Below are positions 1 through 8,800 of a DNA stretch of 31,002 nucleotides, piece after piece; positions within the stretch are counted from its first letter, which is position 1; the number at the start of each line of letters is the position of its first letter. The DNA is from DATGKR01 sp035294565. GTDB lineage: Bacteria; Actinomycetota; Acidimicrobiia; Acidimicrobiales; Palsa-688. The notes under the pieces were generated by a model. The model worked only from the letters and a program-made list of their open reading frames with translations, had not been told where the DNA came from and made no database searches. Where the stretch lies: positions 1 through 31,002 of the forward strand of contig DATGKR010000130.1 in NCBI GenBank assembly GCA_035294565.1, given 5' to 3'. The position numbers were made by a program, and so were the translations under genes.

Positions 1-1
1 T

Positions 2-442
2 GTCGAGGTCGGCGTGGACGTGCCGAACGCGACGGTGATGGTCATCGAAGACGCCGACCGATTCGGCATCGCCCAGCTTCACCAGCTGCGCGGGAGGGTG
101 GGCAGAGGCAGCCATCGCTCTTGGTGCTTCCTTCTCGGCGGCGAAGGCCCCGGCTCGGAGGAGCGCCTCCGGGCGATGGAGAGGAGCGCCGACGGCTTCG
201 AGCTGGCCGAAGTGGACCTGGAGCTGCGCGGCGAAGGGACCATCCTCGGCACCCGGCAGAAGGGGGCTACCGATCTGAAGCTGGCCTCGTTGCGCCGCGA
301 CCGGGATCTCGTCGGCGAGGCCCGGCGGGTGGCCTTCGCTCTGGTTGACGAGCACCCCGGGCTGGAAGGCCTGGAGCTGCTGGGCGAGGAGATCCGGCTC
401 CTGCTCGACGAGGACGACCGCGACTACCTGTTCAAAAGCTGA
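2..442 (+). CDS. recG: ATP-dependent DNA helicase RecG, C-terminal part (5' end outside window)
   Basis: The reading frame is open from the first bases of the window, so this is the last 146 or so residues of a larger protein. It begins with VEVGVDVPNA followed by QLHQLRGRVGRG, which are helicase motifs V and VI of the second RecA-like domain of RecG. The rest matches the RecG C-terminal domain, with the conserved ELRGEGTILGTRQKG stretch. RecG is a superfamily 2 helicase that reverses stalled replication forks and migrates branched DNA. The related Mfd protein shares motifs V and VI, but the LRGxGxxxGTRQxG tail and the rsmD/coaD neighbours favour RecG. The stop codon overlaps the rsmD start (TGATG), so the two are probably translationally coupled. 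Confidence 0.93.
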   Translation, partial: VEVGVDVPNATVMVIEDADRFGIAQLHQLRGRVGRGSHRSWCFLLGGEGPGSEERLRAMERSADGFELAEVDLELRGEGTILGTRQKGATDLKLASLRRDRDLVGEARRVAFALVDEHPGLEGLELLGEEIRLLLDEDDRDYLFKS

Positions 443-981
443 TGCGGGTTGTCGGCGGGGTTGCCAGGGGTCGCCCGCTGCGAGCCCCGCGCTCAGCGGG
501 GACCCGCCCGACCAGCGACCGGGTGCGCGAGGCGATCTTTTCGATGCTGGAGAGCCTCGGCGGCCTTGGCGGCGCGTCGGTGCTGGACCTCTACTCGGGT
601 AGCGGGGCGATGGGGGTGGAGAGCCTCTCGCGGGGGGCCGCCCGAGCTGTGCTGGTCGAATCCGACCCTGCGGCGGTGCGCGCCATTCGGGCGAACCTGG
701 AGGTGCTCGCCGACGTCGGCCATCTCGCCGCCGTTGTGTGCTCCGACGCCCTGCGCTACCTGGCCGGGGGGGTGCCCCCCTTCGACGTGGTCTTCGCCGA
801 TCCGCCATACGCTTACGCCCGCTGGCCCGAGCTTCTGCGTCTTCTCCGGCCGGTCGCCTCCCTGCTGGTCGCCGAGACCGGCGGCGACTGGGAGCCCGGA
901 TCCGGCTGGGAGACTGTGAAGCAGAGGAGATACGGCGGTACCGTGGTGTCCATCGTCCGCCCCTCCGAAGGTGTTGATTGA
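442..981 (+). CDS. rsmD: 16S rRNA (guanine966-N2)-methyltransferase RsmD
   Basis: The 179-residue product is the usual length for RsmD, which methylates G966 of 16S rRNA in the assembling small subunit using S-adenosylmethionine. The N-terminal MRVVGGVARGRPLRAP and TRPTSDRVREAIFSML are family signatures. VLDLYSGSGAMGVE (about residues 47-60) is the SAM-binding motif I, and DPPY at 120-123 is the catalytic motif IV of amino-directed methyltransferases. The ATG overlaps the recG stop. The last four bases overlap the TTG start of coaD, and rsmD-coaD adjacency is widely conserved in bacteria. Confidence 0.95.
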   Translation: MRVVGGVARGRPLRAPRSAGTRPTSDRVREAIFSMLESLGGLGGASVLDLYSGSGAMGVESLSRGAARAVLVESDPAAVRAIRANLEVLADVGHLAAVVCSDALRYLAGGVPPFDVVFADPPYAYARWPELLRLLRPVASLLVAETGGDWEPGSGWETVKQRRYGGTVVSIVRPSEGVD

Positions 982-1463
982 GGACCGCATTGTTCCCGGG
1001 GTCTTTCGACCCGTTCCACAACGGGCATCTCGAGGTCGTCGAAGCGGCCTCGAAGCTCTTCGACCACGTCGTCGTCGCGCCCATGCGCAACACCCAGAAG
1101 GGGGAGCCTCTCTTCGACCTCGACGAGCGGATGAGCATGATCGCCGACTCGGTGGCCCACCTGTCCAACGTGAGCCTGGCCTCGTTCTCCAGCCTGGTGG
1201 TCGACCTCGCTCGCCAGATCGGCGCCGACGTTATAGTCAAGGGTCTGCGGGTCGCTTCCGACGCCGAAGCGGAGCTTCAGCAGGCGCAGATGAACAAGAA
1301 GGTGTCGGGTATCGAGACACTGTTCATACCCTGCTCGTCGGAGTACTCCTTCATCGCCTCCAAGTACGTCCGAGACTTCGCCCGCTTTGGCGGAGCGGAC
1401 CGGATCGGTTCGACGGTTCCCGGTCCCGTGCTGGTGAAGCTGAAGGAGAAGTTCACGCGGTGA
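978..1463 (+). CDS. coaD: Pantetheine-phosphate adenylyltransferase (PPAT)
   Basis: CoaD transfers AMP from ATP to 4'-phosphopantetheine, the penultimate step of coenzyme A synthesis. The 161-residue product begins RTALFPGSFDPFHNGHLEVV, the canonical nucleotidyltransferase opening with the HxGH-type motif HNGH at residues 14-17. It also carries VKGLR and the C-terminal YSFIASKYVRDFARFGG region that corresponds to the second nucleotide-binding motif. The start is a TTG inside the rsmD stop (TTGA). It is chosen because the GSFDP motif must lie within the first dozen residues and no ATG or GTG is available there. Confidence 0.95.
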   Translation: MRTALFPGSFDPFHNGHLEVVEAASKLFDHVVVAPMRNTQKGEPLFDLDERMSMIADSVAHLSNVSLASFSSLVVDLARQIGADVIVKGLRVASDAEAELQQAQMNKKVSGIETLFIPCSSEYSFIASKYVRDFARFGGADRIGSTVPGPVLVKLKEKFTR

Positions 1464-1513
1464 GCGACCCCTTCGACGCTGCCGGGGCGACCCTGGGGGG
1501 CGCGGCGCGGTGA
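1460..1513 (+). CDS. Possible 17-codon bridging mini-ORF between coaD and the sepIVA homologue
   Basis: A GTG at 1460 overlaps the coaD stop (GTGA). It opens a frame encoding MSDPFDAAGATLGGAAR, whose own TGA overlaps the GTG start of the next gene (again GTGA). The 46-base gap is thus spanned exactly by an ORF coupled at both ends. The start context (cgcggtgagcgac) is repeated at the true downstream start at 1507. This may therefore be a small duplication of that start region rather than a functional peptide. I do not recognise the peptide. Confidence 0.25.
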   Translation: MSDPFDAAGATLGGAAR

Positions 1514-2070
1514 GCGACGCCGTCGAACCGGCCGCCCCGGTCGACACCGAAGGCCTCCTGCGACGAGTGATCGACATCATCGACGGCACCCGAGCGTTGC
1601 CGCTGTCGTCGTCGGTCAAGCTCGACAACAAGGAGGAGGTCCTCGAGCTCCTGGAAGAGGCGCTGCGGCTGCTGCCCGAAGAGATGCGCCAGGCGCGTTG
1701 GCTGCTCAAGGAACGGGACGAGTTCCTCGCCAAGATGCAGCGCGAGGGTGACGACCTGGTTCGCGCCGCTCGCCTGCAGGCCGAGCGGATGGTGCAGCGC
1801 ACCGACATCGTTCGCGAGGCGAAGGACGCCGCGCAGCGCATCGTTGAGGCGGCACGCGAGGAGGCCCGCCGCCTGCGCCTCGAAGCCGAAGACTACTGCG
1901 ATCAGAAGCTGGCTGCTTTCGAGGTCGTGCTCGACCGGACCATGAAAACCGTTGCTGCGGGGAGGGAGAAGTTGGCGGTGACCCCCCCGCCCCTCGACGA
2001 GCGCAAGGCGCCGGCAGCCGACTGGGACGAAAGCGACTACGAGACCTTCTTCGACCAGGATCGGACGTGA
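1510..2070 (+). CDS. SepIVA-like DivIVA-family coiled-coil protein
   Basis: The 186-residue acidic protein is predicted to be largely helical. A hydrophobic segment (about residues 10-60, LLRRVIDIIDG and EVLELLEEALRLLP) is followed by a long coiled coil rich in Arg, Glu and Ala (about 62-160). Position between coaD and the yceD-rpmF pair is that of mycobacterial Rv2927c/SepIVA, a DivIVA-like regulator of septation and envelope growth. It is shorter than SepIVA (about 245 residues) and has a proline-rich acidic tail. Such proteins are often annotated as ATP synthase subunit B-like because of the coiled coil, but there is no transmembrane segment here. The GTG start overlaps a preceding mini-ORF stop, and the gene end overlaps the yceD start. 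The family assignment rests mainly on context. Confidence 0.72.
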   Translation: MSDAVEPAAPVDTEGLLRRVIDIIDGTRALPLSSSVKLDNKEEVLELLEEALRLLPEEMRQARWLLKERDEFLAKMQREGDDLVRAARLQAERMVQRTDIVREAKDAAQRIVEAAREEARRLRLEAEDYCDQKLAAFEVVLDRTMKTVAAGREKLAVTPPPLDERKAPAADWDESDYETFFDQDRT

Positions 2071-2609
2071 CCCGGAGTCCCTGGCTGGTGCCGGTCACCG
2101 TCCTGCGCAGGTCGTTGGGCAACCGGATGGTGGAGAACCGCAGCGGGTTCGTCGGCGAGCTGCGCGTCGGCGACAGCGTCGTAGCGGCCGACGTGCAGGT
2201 GACGACCGAAGCGGTCCTCGCCTCGGTCGACGGGGGCGTGGAGGTCACCGCGTCGGTCACTGCCGTCTGGTCGGGTCGCTGCCGCCGCTGCCTGCGGCCG
2301 GTGGGCGGCATTCTGAGCCCGGAGGTCAGGGAGCTGTACCGCCAGCGACACCCCGGCGAGCCCCCGGACCAGGACGAGGAGACGTACCCGCTAGTAGGGG
2401 AGATGCTGGACCTGCGACCCATGGTGCGAGACGCCCTCCTCCTCAACATGCCGATCGCCCCCCTCTGCGACGAGGGCTGCCGAGGCCTGTGCCCGAGCTG
2501 CGGGGAGGACCTCAACGAAGGCGACTGCTTGTGCCCGCCCGTTGCGCCAGACCCCCGATGGGCGGCTCTCGACGTGCTCCAACCACCCGGCGGGGGTAGC
2601 TCCGGCTGA
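2067..2609 (+). CDS. yceD: YceD/DUF177 family protein
   Basis: The 180-residue protein has the DUF177 layout. A first pair of cysteines lies in GRCRRCLRP (C72, C75), and a cysteine-rich tail CDEGCRGLCPSCGEDLN (C134, C138, C142, C145) is followed by C154 and C156. These suggest metal binding, although the family role is still poorly defined. It is nearly always found just upstream of rpmF and has been linked to 23S rRNA and large-subunit maturation in some bacteria and in plastids. The GTG start overlaps the preceding TGA (GTGA), which indicates coupled translation. The next gene, rpmF, has its own 81-base leader. Confidence 0.9.
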   Translation: MTRSPWLVPVTVLRRSLGNRMVENRSGFVGELRVGDSVVAADVQVTTEAVLASVDGGVEVTASVTAVWSGRCRRCLRPVGGILSPEVRELYRQRHPGEPPDQDEETYPLVGEMLDLRPMVRDALLLNMPIAPLCDEGCRGLCPSCGEDLNEGDCLCPPVAPDPRWAALDVLQPPGGGSSG

Positions 2610-2614
2610 CACGC

Positions 2615-2678
2615 TAGGATCTGACGCTCGCCGCCGCGGCGAGCCTGCTCGTCGGAACACCCCGCAACGGAGAAGACC
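2615..2678 (+). promoter_or_regulatory. rpmF leader: -10-like box, perfect hairpin and an 18-base motif shared with the rplS leader
   Basis: TAGGAT at 2615-2620 matches an actinobacterial TANNNT -10 box, but I see no convincing -35. At 2626-2644 lies gctcgccgccgcggcgagc, a perfect inverted repeat with a one-base centre (realistically a 7 bp stem with a 5-base loop). At 2661-2678 is cccgcaacggagaagacc, which matches 17 of 18 bases with 16591-16608 in front of rplS. The GGAG in this motif is 18 bases from the rpmF ATG, further than a normal ribosome-binding site, so the motif may do something other than serve as one. Confidence 0.4.
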
Positions 2679-2690
2679 GCCCCAACAGCC

Positions 2691-2870
2691 ATGGCCGTCC
2701 CCAAGAAGAAAACCTCGAAGGCCAAGAGCCGCAGCCGCCGGGCGTCGGCCTGGAAGCTGAGCCTCCCCGCCCGCAGCATCTGCCCCCAGTGCCACAACGC
2801 CAAGCTACCCCACGTCGTCTGCCCGACCTGTGGGTGGTACAAGGGACGCCAGGCCATCGACGTTGGCTGA
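2691..2870 (+). CDS. rpmF: 50S ribosomal protein L32, zinc-binding form
   Basis: The 59-residue basic protein begins MAVPKKKTSKAKSRSRRA, the classic L32 N terminus. It then carries two CxxC pairs (C31/C34 in CPQC and C44/C47 in CPTC) that bind one zinc ion, so it is the C+ paralogue type. It ends with GWYKGRQAIDV. L32 sits near the exit-tunnel region of the large subunit. The reading frame overlaps the downstream plsX start by eight bases. A C+ L32 implies dependence on zinc; many actinobacteria also have a cysteine-free paralogue elsewhere, which cannot be judged from this window. Confidence 0.96.
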   Translation: MAVPKKKTSKAKSRSRRASAWKLSLPARSICPQCHNAKLPHVVCPTCGWYKGRQAIDVG

Positions 2871-3825
2871 CCCGGTCATCGCGATCGACGCCATGGGCGG
2901 CGACCGGGCTCCGGGAGAGATAGTCGCTGGGGCGCGCCAGGCGGCCGAGGCCGGCTACGAGGTCGTGCTGGTCGGCGACCCGGCGGCGGTGGGGGACACG
3001 GGCGGCGTCCCGGTGGTACCCGCCTCCGAGACGGTCGGGATGGCCGAGGATCCTGCCCGGGCGGTGAGGACAAAAAAGGACTCGTCGCTGGTCCGCGCCG
3101 CCGAGGCCGTCCGGGACGGCAAGGCTGACGCCATGGTGAGCGCTGGTAACACCGGGGCTGCCATGGCCGCGGCTCTCTTCCGCATGGGCCGGGTCAAAGG
3201 GGTTGCCCGCCCGGCCATAGCCACGGTCATCCCGGTGCCCGGGGCCAGCCCCACCGTGCTCCTCGACTCGGGGGCGAACGTGGAGTGCTCTCCCGCATGG
3301 CTGTTGCAGTTCGCCCAGATGGGAGCGGTCTTCAGCCGTGTCCGCTGCGGGGTTGCCTTGCCGCGAGTGGGCCTGCTGTCCATCGGGGAGGAGCCCGAAA
3401 AGGGCAGCCCGCTGGTCAAAGAGGCGCACCGGCTGATCTCCGGAGCGCGCGGGTTCGAGTTCGTCGGCAACGTCGAGGGTCGCGACCTCATGTCCGACGC
3501 CGCCGATGTCGTCGTCACCGACGGGTTCACCGGGAATGTCGCTCTGAAGGCCTTGGAGGGGGCCATGAAGTTCGCCTTTGGGGCAGTTGTCGGGGCCTTG
3601 CGCTCTCCCGGGGTGGGGTCCTCGGCTCTCGACGCTCTCATGCCCCTGGCGGCCGAGATGGACCCCGACTCGCACGGCGGGGCCGTCCTGCTCGGCGTAG
3701 ACGGGGTGTGTGTCATCAGCCACGGGTCCTCGTCGTCCCGGGCGATCGTTAGCGCCGTAGGGGTCGCCGACCGCGCCGTGCGCGAAGGGCTTGTCTCGCT
3801 GCTGGCCGACGCGGTGGCCGCCTGA
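2863..3825 (+). CDS. plsX: Phosphate acyltransferase PlsX
   Basis: PlsX converts acyl-ACP and phosphate to acyl-phosphate, the substrate of PlsY in phosphatidic acid synthesis. From the TTG at 2863 the product is 320 residues and opens with ADPVIAIDAMGGDRAPGEIV, where DAMGGD (9-14) is the family signature. VSAGNTGA lies near residue 92, and the DGFTGNVALK and GGAVLLGVDG blocks are also present. A GTG at 2830 lies in frame, but it would extend back into rpmF and add residues without family similarity, so TTG is preferred. It has the standard neighbours rpmF and acpP. Confidence 0.94.
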   Translation: MADPVIAIDAMGGDRAPGEIVAGARQAAEAGYEVVLVGDPAAVGDTGGVPVVPASETVGMAEDPARAVRTKKDSSLVRAAEAVRDGKADAMVSAGNTGAAMAAALFRMGRVKGVARPAIATVIPVPGASPTVLLDSGANVECSPAWLLQFAQMGAVFSRVRCGVALPRVGLLSIGEEPEKGSPLVKEAHRLISGARGFEFVGNVEGRDLMSDAADVVVTDGFTGNVALKALEGAMKFAFGAVVGALRSPGVGSSALDALMPLAAEMDPDSHGGAVLLGVDGVCVISHGSSSSRAIVSAVGVADRAVREGLVSLLADAVAA

Positions 3826-3872
3826 GCCGGCGGCACGCCGTCCGATACAGTCTAGAGCCCGGAGGAGGAACG

Positions 3873-4166
3873 ATGCCCGCTGAGACGCACGTTGCCGGAA
3901 CGCCGATGGACCGCCAGCAGGTCCTCGACCTGATCCGCGGGTGCCTGGCCGACATCCTGGAGGTCCCTCCCGAGAGCATCGCCGAGGGCGCTTCCTTCGG
4001 CGACGACCTGGGAGCCGACTCTCTGGCGCTCATCGAGCTGGTCGAGGCGCTCGAGGAGGAGTTGTCCGAGCGGAGCGTCGGTTTCCGAATCGAGGACGAG
4101 GACCTCGAGGACCTGAAGACGGTGCGCGACGCAGTCGACTACGTCATGGCCAAACTGGAGCCCTGA
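3873..4166 (+). CDS. acpP: Acyl carrier protein
   Basis: The 97-residue acidic protein carries the phosphopantetheine attachment motif GADSLALIELVE with Ser50. It serves as the acyl shuttle of type II fatty acid synthesis and as substrate for PlsX. A strong ribosome-binding site, ggaggagg, precedes the ATG. The start leaves about 12 extra N-terminal residues relative to typical ACPs; a second in-frame ATG at 3906 (MDRQQVLDLIR) would give the usual length but lacks a comparable binding site. A TACAGT box at 3846-3851 just before the binding site could be a -10 element. Confidence 0.93.
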   Translation: MPAETHVAGTPMDRQQVLDLIRGCLADILEVPPESIAEGASFGDDLGADSLALIELVEALEEELSERSVGFRIEDEDLEDLKTVRDAVDYVMAKLEP

Positions 4167-4180
4167 GGCGGGCGGCCGGA

Positions 4181-4936
4181 GTGGACGGGCCAGGGCAGCG
4201 GCCCGGCGGGCCGCGTGGCTACGAGCCCGAGGGCGCGGAGGCCAGGGGGGAGTTGGCCCGTCGAATAGGCTGGGAGGTGGTCGACCAGAGCCTGCTGGTC
4301 CAGGCGTTGAGCCACCGCTCCTGGTGCGCTGAGCATCCTGGATGGGACTCCAACGAACGCCTCGAGTTCCTTGGCGACTCCGTCCTCGGGCTGATTGTCG
4401 CTGACCACCTGTACCGAACCTACCCGGCGATACCCGAGGGCGAGCTGACCAAGGTACGGGCGTCGGTGGTGAACTCCGCAGCGCTCGCCGAGGTGGCCGC
4501 CGCTCTCGACGTCGGCGGCTCGCTGCTCCTCGGCAAAGGAGAAGATCTTTCCGGGGGGCGGGAGAAGCCCTCCATCCTCGCCGACGCCACCGAGGCGCTG
4601 ATCGGGGCCGTCTATCTCGACCGGGGATGGTTGGCCGCGCACGAGGTCGTCATGGGCCTGTTCGGCGCGCGGATCGAGGAAGCTGCCGCCGGACCCGGAG
4701 GCCAGGATTACAAGACCCGCCTTCAAGAGCTCTCCGCTCGCCACTTCGACCAGCTGCCGCGCTACTCCCTGCGCGACGAGGGGCCGGACCACGCCAAGGA
4801 GTTCGAAGCGACCGTGCACGTCCTCGGACGGCCACACGGGTCCGGACGAGGAAGGTCCAAGAAGCAGGCGGAACAGGCGGCCGCCAAGGAGGCGTGGGAG
4901 GCGCTTCGGGAGCAACTGGAGGGCGGGGGGGCCTGA
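4181..4936 (+). CDS. rnc: Ribonuclease III
   Basis: RNase III cuts double-stranded RNA, processing rRNA precursors and structured mRNAs. The 251-residue product carries the signature NERLEFLGDSVLGL (58-71), with metal ligands corresponding to E59, E62 and D66. The second catalytic block ADATEALIGAVYLDRG contains D135 and E138. A C-terminal double-stranded RNA-binding domain follows (about 175-245, QDYKTRLQELS and the KKQAEQAAAKEAWE helix). The frame remains open far upstream into acpP. The GTG at 4181, 15 bases after the acpP stop, gives a normal-length protein with a short Gly/Pro-rich lead-in. Confidence 0.95.
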   Translation: MDGPGQRPGGPRGYEPEGAEARGELARRIGWEVVDQSLLVQALSHRSWCAEHPGWDSNERLEFLGDSVLGLIVADHLYRTYPAIPEGELTKVRASVVNSAALAEVAAALDVGGSLLLGKGEDLSGGREKPSILADATEALIGAVYLDRGWLAAHEVVMGLFGARIEEAAAGPGGQDYKTRLQELSARHFDQLPRYSLRDEGPDHAKEFEATVHVLGRPHGSGRGRSKKQAEQAAAKEAWEALREQLEGGGA

Positions 4937-4937
4937 T

Positions 4938-5756
4938 TTGCCGGAACTAGCGGAGGTCGAGACGATCCGCCGAGGCGTCGAGGCGGTCTTCGTCGGCAGG
5001 CTCGTCGAGAGCGCCGAGGTGACCGGGGCGCGCTCGGTGCGCCGCCACCCCCCTAGCCGGCTAGCCGAGGTGGCCGTCGGCAGGCGCCTGGTTGCTGCGG
5101 GTCGCAGGGGAAAATACCTGCTGTTGCACCTCGAAGGCGGCGACGTCGTGGTGGCCCACATGGGGATGAGCGGCCAGATGCTGCGAGCCCCGGCGGACAG
5201 CCTCCGGCTGCCGCACACGCAGGTCACCCTGGGCTTCTCGGGCGGCGACGACCTTCGCTTCGTCGATCCGCGAACGTTCGGGCAGATGTTCGCCACGACC
5301 GCCGAACTGCCCGAGCTGGCGCACCTCGGGTTCGACCCGATCGCAGAGCCGATCGGCGCTGCGGACCTCGCCCGCCGGCTCGCCGGACGACGCACCCGTC
5401 TCAAGGCGCTGCTGATGGACCAGCGTTTCGTCGCGGGGATCGGGAACATCTACTCGGACGAGATCCTCTTCGCCGCCCGGCTCGGTCCGGCGCGCCCCGC
5501 GTCGAGCCTCACGCCGGCCGAGGCGAGAAGGCTTCACCGGGCCATCGGAGGCGTCCTCTCGGCGGCCATAGAGCTGCGCGGCTCGTCGCTGCCCGACTCG
5601 CGTTACCGCGACCTCTACGGCGAGACCGGTTCCTACCAGTACCGCCACGCGGTTTACGGCAGGGCTGGAAGGGCCTGCCCTCGCTGCCGCTCGGAGATCG
5701 CGCGGGTCCGCTACGGCGGACGAAGCGGCTTCTTCTGCCCCCGCTGCCAGACCTGA
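4938..5756 (+). CDS. mutM: Formamidopyrimidine-DNA glycosylase (Fpg/MutM)
   Basis: MutM removes 8-oxoguanine and formamidopyrimidines and cleaves the abasic site. The 272-residue product starts MPELAEVETIRRG, giving the catalytic Pro2 and Glu3 after methionine removal, and Lys59 lies in the GRRGKYLL motif. GIGNIYSDEILF marks the helix-two-turn-helix, and the C-terminal zinc finger has C247, C250, C267 and C270. The start is TTG, fixed by the absolute need for Pro at position 2. It begins one base after the rnc stop, matching the conserved rnc-mutM-smc order of actinobacteria. Confidence 0.96.
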   Translation: MPELAEVETIRRGVEAVFVGRLVESAEVTGARSVRRHPPSRLAEVAVGRRLVAAGRRGKYLLLHLEGGDVVVAHMGMSGQMLRAPADSLRLPHTQVTLGFSGGDDLRFVDPRTFGQMFATTAELPELAHLGFDPIAEPIGAADLARRLAGRRTRLKALLMDQRFVAGIGNIYSDEILFAARLGPARPASSLTPAEARRLHRAIGGVLSAAIELRGSSLPDSRYRDLYGETGSYQYRHAVYGRAGRACPRCRSEIARVRYGGRSGFFCPRCQT

Positions 5757-5819
5757 GGAGCGACACTCGCCGATCGTGCGGCCCCTCAGGCGGTCCACCC
5801 CGGCCGGGAGCGGGGCAGG

Positions 5820-5833
5820 TAGCTTCTAGCGGA
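5820..5833 (+). promoter_or_regulatory. Candidate leaderless promoter (-10 box) of smc
   Basis: TAGCTT at 5820-5825 ends eight bases before the smc GTG, and there is no ribosome-binding site at a useful distance. This spacing would place the transcription start at or next to the start codon. No recognisable -35 is seen. The same geometry recurs upstream of ftsY, ffh, the ABC ATPase and the acyl-CoA synthetase. Confidence 0.35.
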
Positions 5834-8800
5834 GTGTTCTTGAAGTCCTTGACCCTGAAGGGTTTCAAGTCGTTCGCCGACCCGACCACGCTCGACTTCG
5901 AGCCTGGCGTAACGGTGGTTGTCGGCCCCAACGGCAGCGGCAAGTCCAACGTGGTCGACGCCGTCGCCTGGGTGCTGGGGGCCCAGGGGCCCCGAACTCT
6001 GCGCTCGGCGAAGATGGAAGACGTCATCTTCGCCGGTACCTCGAAGCGCCCCGCCCTCGGTCGTGCGGAGGTCTCGCTCACCATCGACAACTCGGCGGGC
6101 CTCCTGCCGATCGACTTCTCCGAGGTGACGATCACCCGCACCCTGTTTCGCAACGGGGACTCCGAGTACGCCATCAACCGTGTCCCCTGCCGGCTTCTCG
6201 ACATCCAGGAGCTGCTCTCCGACACCGGCGTCGGCCGCCAGCAGCACGTGATCGTTTCCCAGGGGAACCTCGACGCGGTCTTGAACGCCCGGCCCGAGGA
6301 GCGGCGGCTCGTCGTGGAGGAGGCGGCGGGGATACTCAAATATCGCCGCCGCAAGGAGAAGGCGGAGCGGCGTCTCGAGTCGACCGAGTCCAGCCTGGTC
6401 CGCCTGCAGGATCTCCTGCGCGAGGTTCGCCGGCAGCTGAGACCCCTCGAGAAGCAGGCGGAGGCCGCCCGGCGCCACGGGGACCTCGTTGCCGAGCTCG
6501 CCACGGTCAGGCGCTACCTCTTCGGCCGGGACCTGGCTGCGGTCGAGACCCGGCTGGCCTCCGCTGGAGCCGCCCGCCAGGACCTGTCTGGCGCGGAGGC
6601 GCGCCTTCGGGCAGCGCTGGCGATGCTCGACGCGACTGTCATCGAAGCCGAGGCGATCACCGAGAGCGTGGGACCCGACCTCGGGGAGACGTTGACCGCC
6701 GCCGAGTCGTTGCGGGCCCGCGCTGCGGGGCTCGGCGCGGTGCTCGCCGAGCGGCGGCGATCGATCGAGCGGGCGATGAGCTCGTCGGTGGACCAGGATG
6801 TCATCGTCAGCCTGGAGGCAGACGCGGCGTCGCTCTCCGCCCAGATGGCCGAGACCGAATCCGAGGCCGAGCGGCTGCTGCCGGCCGCCGACGAGCTCGC
6901 CGCTGCTGAGAGGGACCTGGCGGCCGAGAGCGAAGCGTTCGAGGCGGAATGGGGGGCCGACGAGGCCCGGCCAGCCGACCCCGCGGCCGAGGCTCGGGGG
7001 GAGCTGACCGCGCTGCGATCCGCCGCCGAGCGCTCTGCCGGCGAGCATCGCGCCGTCGACTCGCGTGTGTCGTCCCTTCGGGAGCGCCTCGGTTCTCTCG
7101 AAGGGGAGCGCCAGCGCCTCCAAACTGCAGTCGCCGAGGCGGATCGCGCAGCCGCCGGCTTGAGAGAGGCGCTGGCCACAGCCGCAGTCGCCGAGGAGGA
7201 AGCCGACGCAGCCCGTCGGGCGGCCGAGGAGGAGCGCCGCAGGGCGGACGCCGAGCGGCACCGATGGGAGGCCCGGGCGGAGGCGCTGGCCCAGGCTCTC
7301 GACGGCGCGCGGGCTCGGGCCGGAGCCGAAAGACTGGCCCCTACCGGGGGCGTGGTCGGCACCGTGTTGGACCTGGTGGAAGTCGATGACGGCTTCGCCG
7401 CTGCTTTCGAAGCGGCCGCCGGCGAGGCCCTCGCCGCGGTGGTTGTCGACGGTGTCGCCTCGGCCCGGCGCGGCCTCGCCGAGCTGCACCGCCAGCAGGC
7501 GGCCGGTGCGCTGCTGGCACTGCCCGACCCTGCCTTCCCGGCCACCACTCGGGGCCGGCTCCTGGCGGGCGGCGGGGTGGTCCCGCTCCGCTCGAAGGTG
7601 CGGGGGAGGTCCCCCGGAGTCGAGGCCCTGCTCGACGCCCTCGTCGGAAACGCCGTCGTGGTCGAGGCGGGCTGGGAGGCCGCTCTGGATCTCGCCACCG
7701 AGCGACCGGACCTGGTCGTCGTCACCCGCGCCGGCGACCGTTTCGCCGGGAGGGTGTGGCGCACCGGCGTCGGCGGCCCTGGGGTCACCGGAGCTGAGCT
7801 CGACGAGGCCCGCCGGCGCGCCGCCAACGCTGCCGGTGCCGCTGCGGCTGCCGCCATCGCCCTGCGGGAGGCCGAAGCTGGCGCGGCGCGCGCCAGGGAC
7901 ACGAAGCTCGCCGCCGCCCGTGCAGTTGAGGCCAACAGTTCACGCGGCCGCGCCGCTTCGGACGCCCTCGCCAGGCTCGAGGCGGAGACCGCAGAACGGG
8001 CCGAGGAGCTCGAAGCAGCCCTCGCGCAGCGCCAGGAGCTCCACGATCGGGCTCGGCGCGAACGTGCCAGGGTGGCCGAACTGGAGGCGCTACTGCCCGG
8101 ACTGGAGAAGCTCGCCGCCGAGGCGGCGGAGAAGGCTGCGGCGGAGCGCGCCGCGCGCTACCGCCTCGCCGATCGGGCGGCGGCCGTGGCGGCGATGCGG
8201 AGACAGCTCGAGGTGCGCGCCGCGGGGCTGGAGGAGCGCCGCACCATGATCGCCCGGCGTCTTGCCGAGGTCGAGCGGCGCCTTGCCCGCAACGTCGCCG
8301 AGCGGGAGGCGGCCGCCGCCCGGGGAGAGGAAGCGCGGCGGGCTGCGGAGGTGGTCGAGTCGCTTGCTGCGATGGTCGCCGAGCGCGAAGCCGAGCTGGA
8401 GCAGCGAGTGGCGGAGCTGCGGGAACGCCGCCGCGTCGAGACGGAGGAGCAGCGGGAACGGTCGGCGCGCCTCGAGCAGCTCAGGCGGGAGCGGGCAGCG
8501 GCGGAGCGCCAACTGGCGGAGGTGCGGGAGCGAATGGCGAGAGTGGAGCTGGACGAGACCGAGTCGCGGGTCCGTCTCGAGGCGTTGACCGACCAGATCC
8601 GCCGCGAGCTGGACTGCGAACCTGAATCGGTGCGCGACGCCGAACCACCCGGGCTTCCCCCCGGCACGAGCGCGACCAGCAGGCGGGCGGAGCTGGAGAG
8701 GGAGCTGCGACTGATGGGTCCGGTCAACCCGCTGGCGCTGGAGGAGTACGACGCCCTCGTCGAGCGGCACCGTTTCCTCGACGGCCAGCTCGAGGACGTC

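Noticed and set aside
5786..7935. Long minus-strand open frames opposite smc (567 and 473 codons)
   Set aside because: They are shadows caused by high GC at third positions. Their translations are low-complexity Ala/Ser/Arg or Gly/Leu-rich with no domain, and the plus strand encodes an unmistakable SMC.
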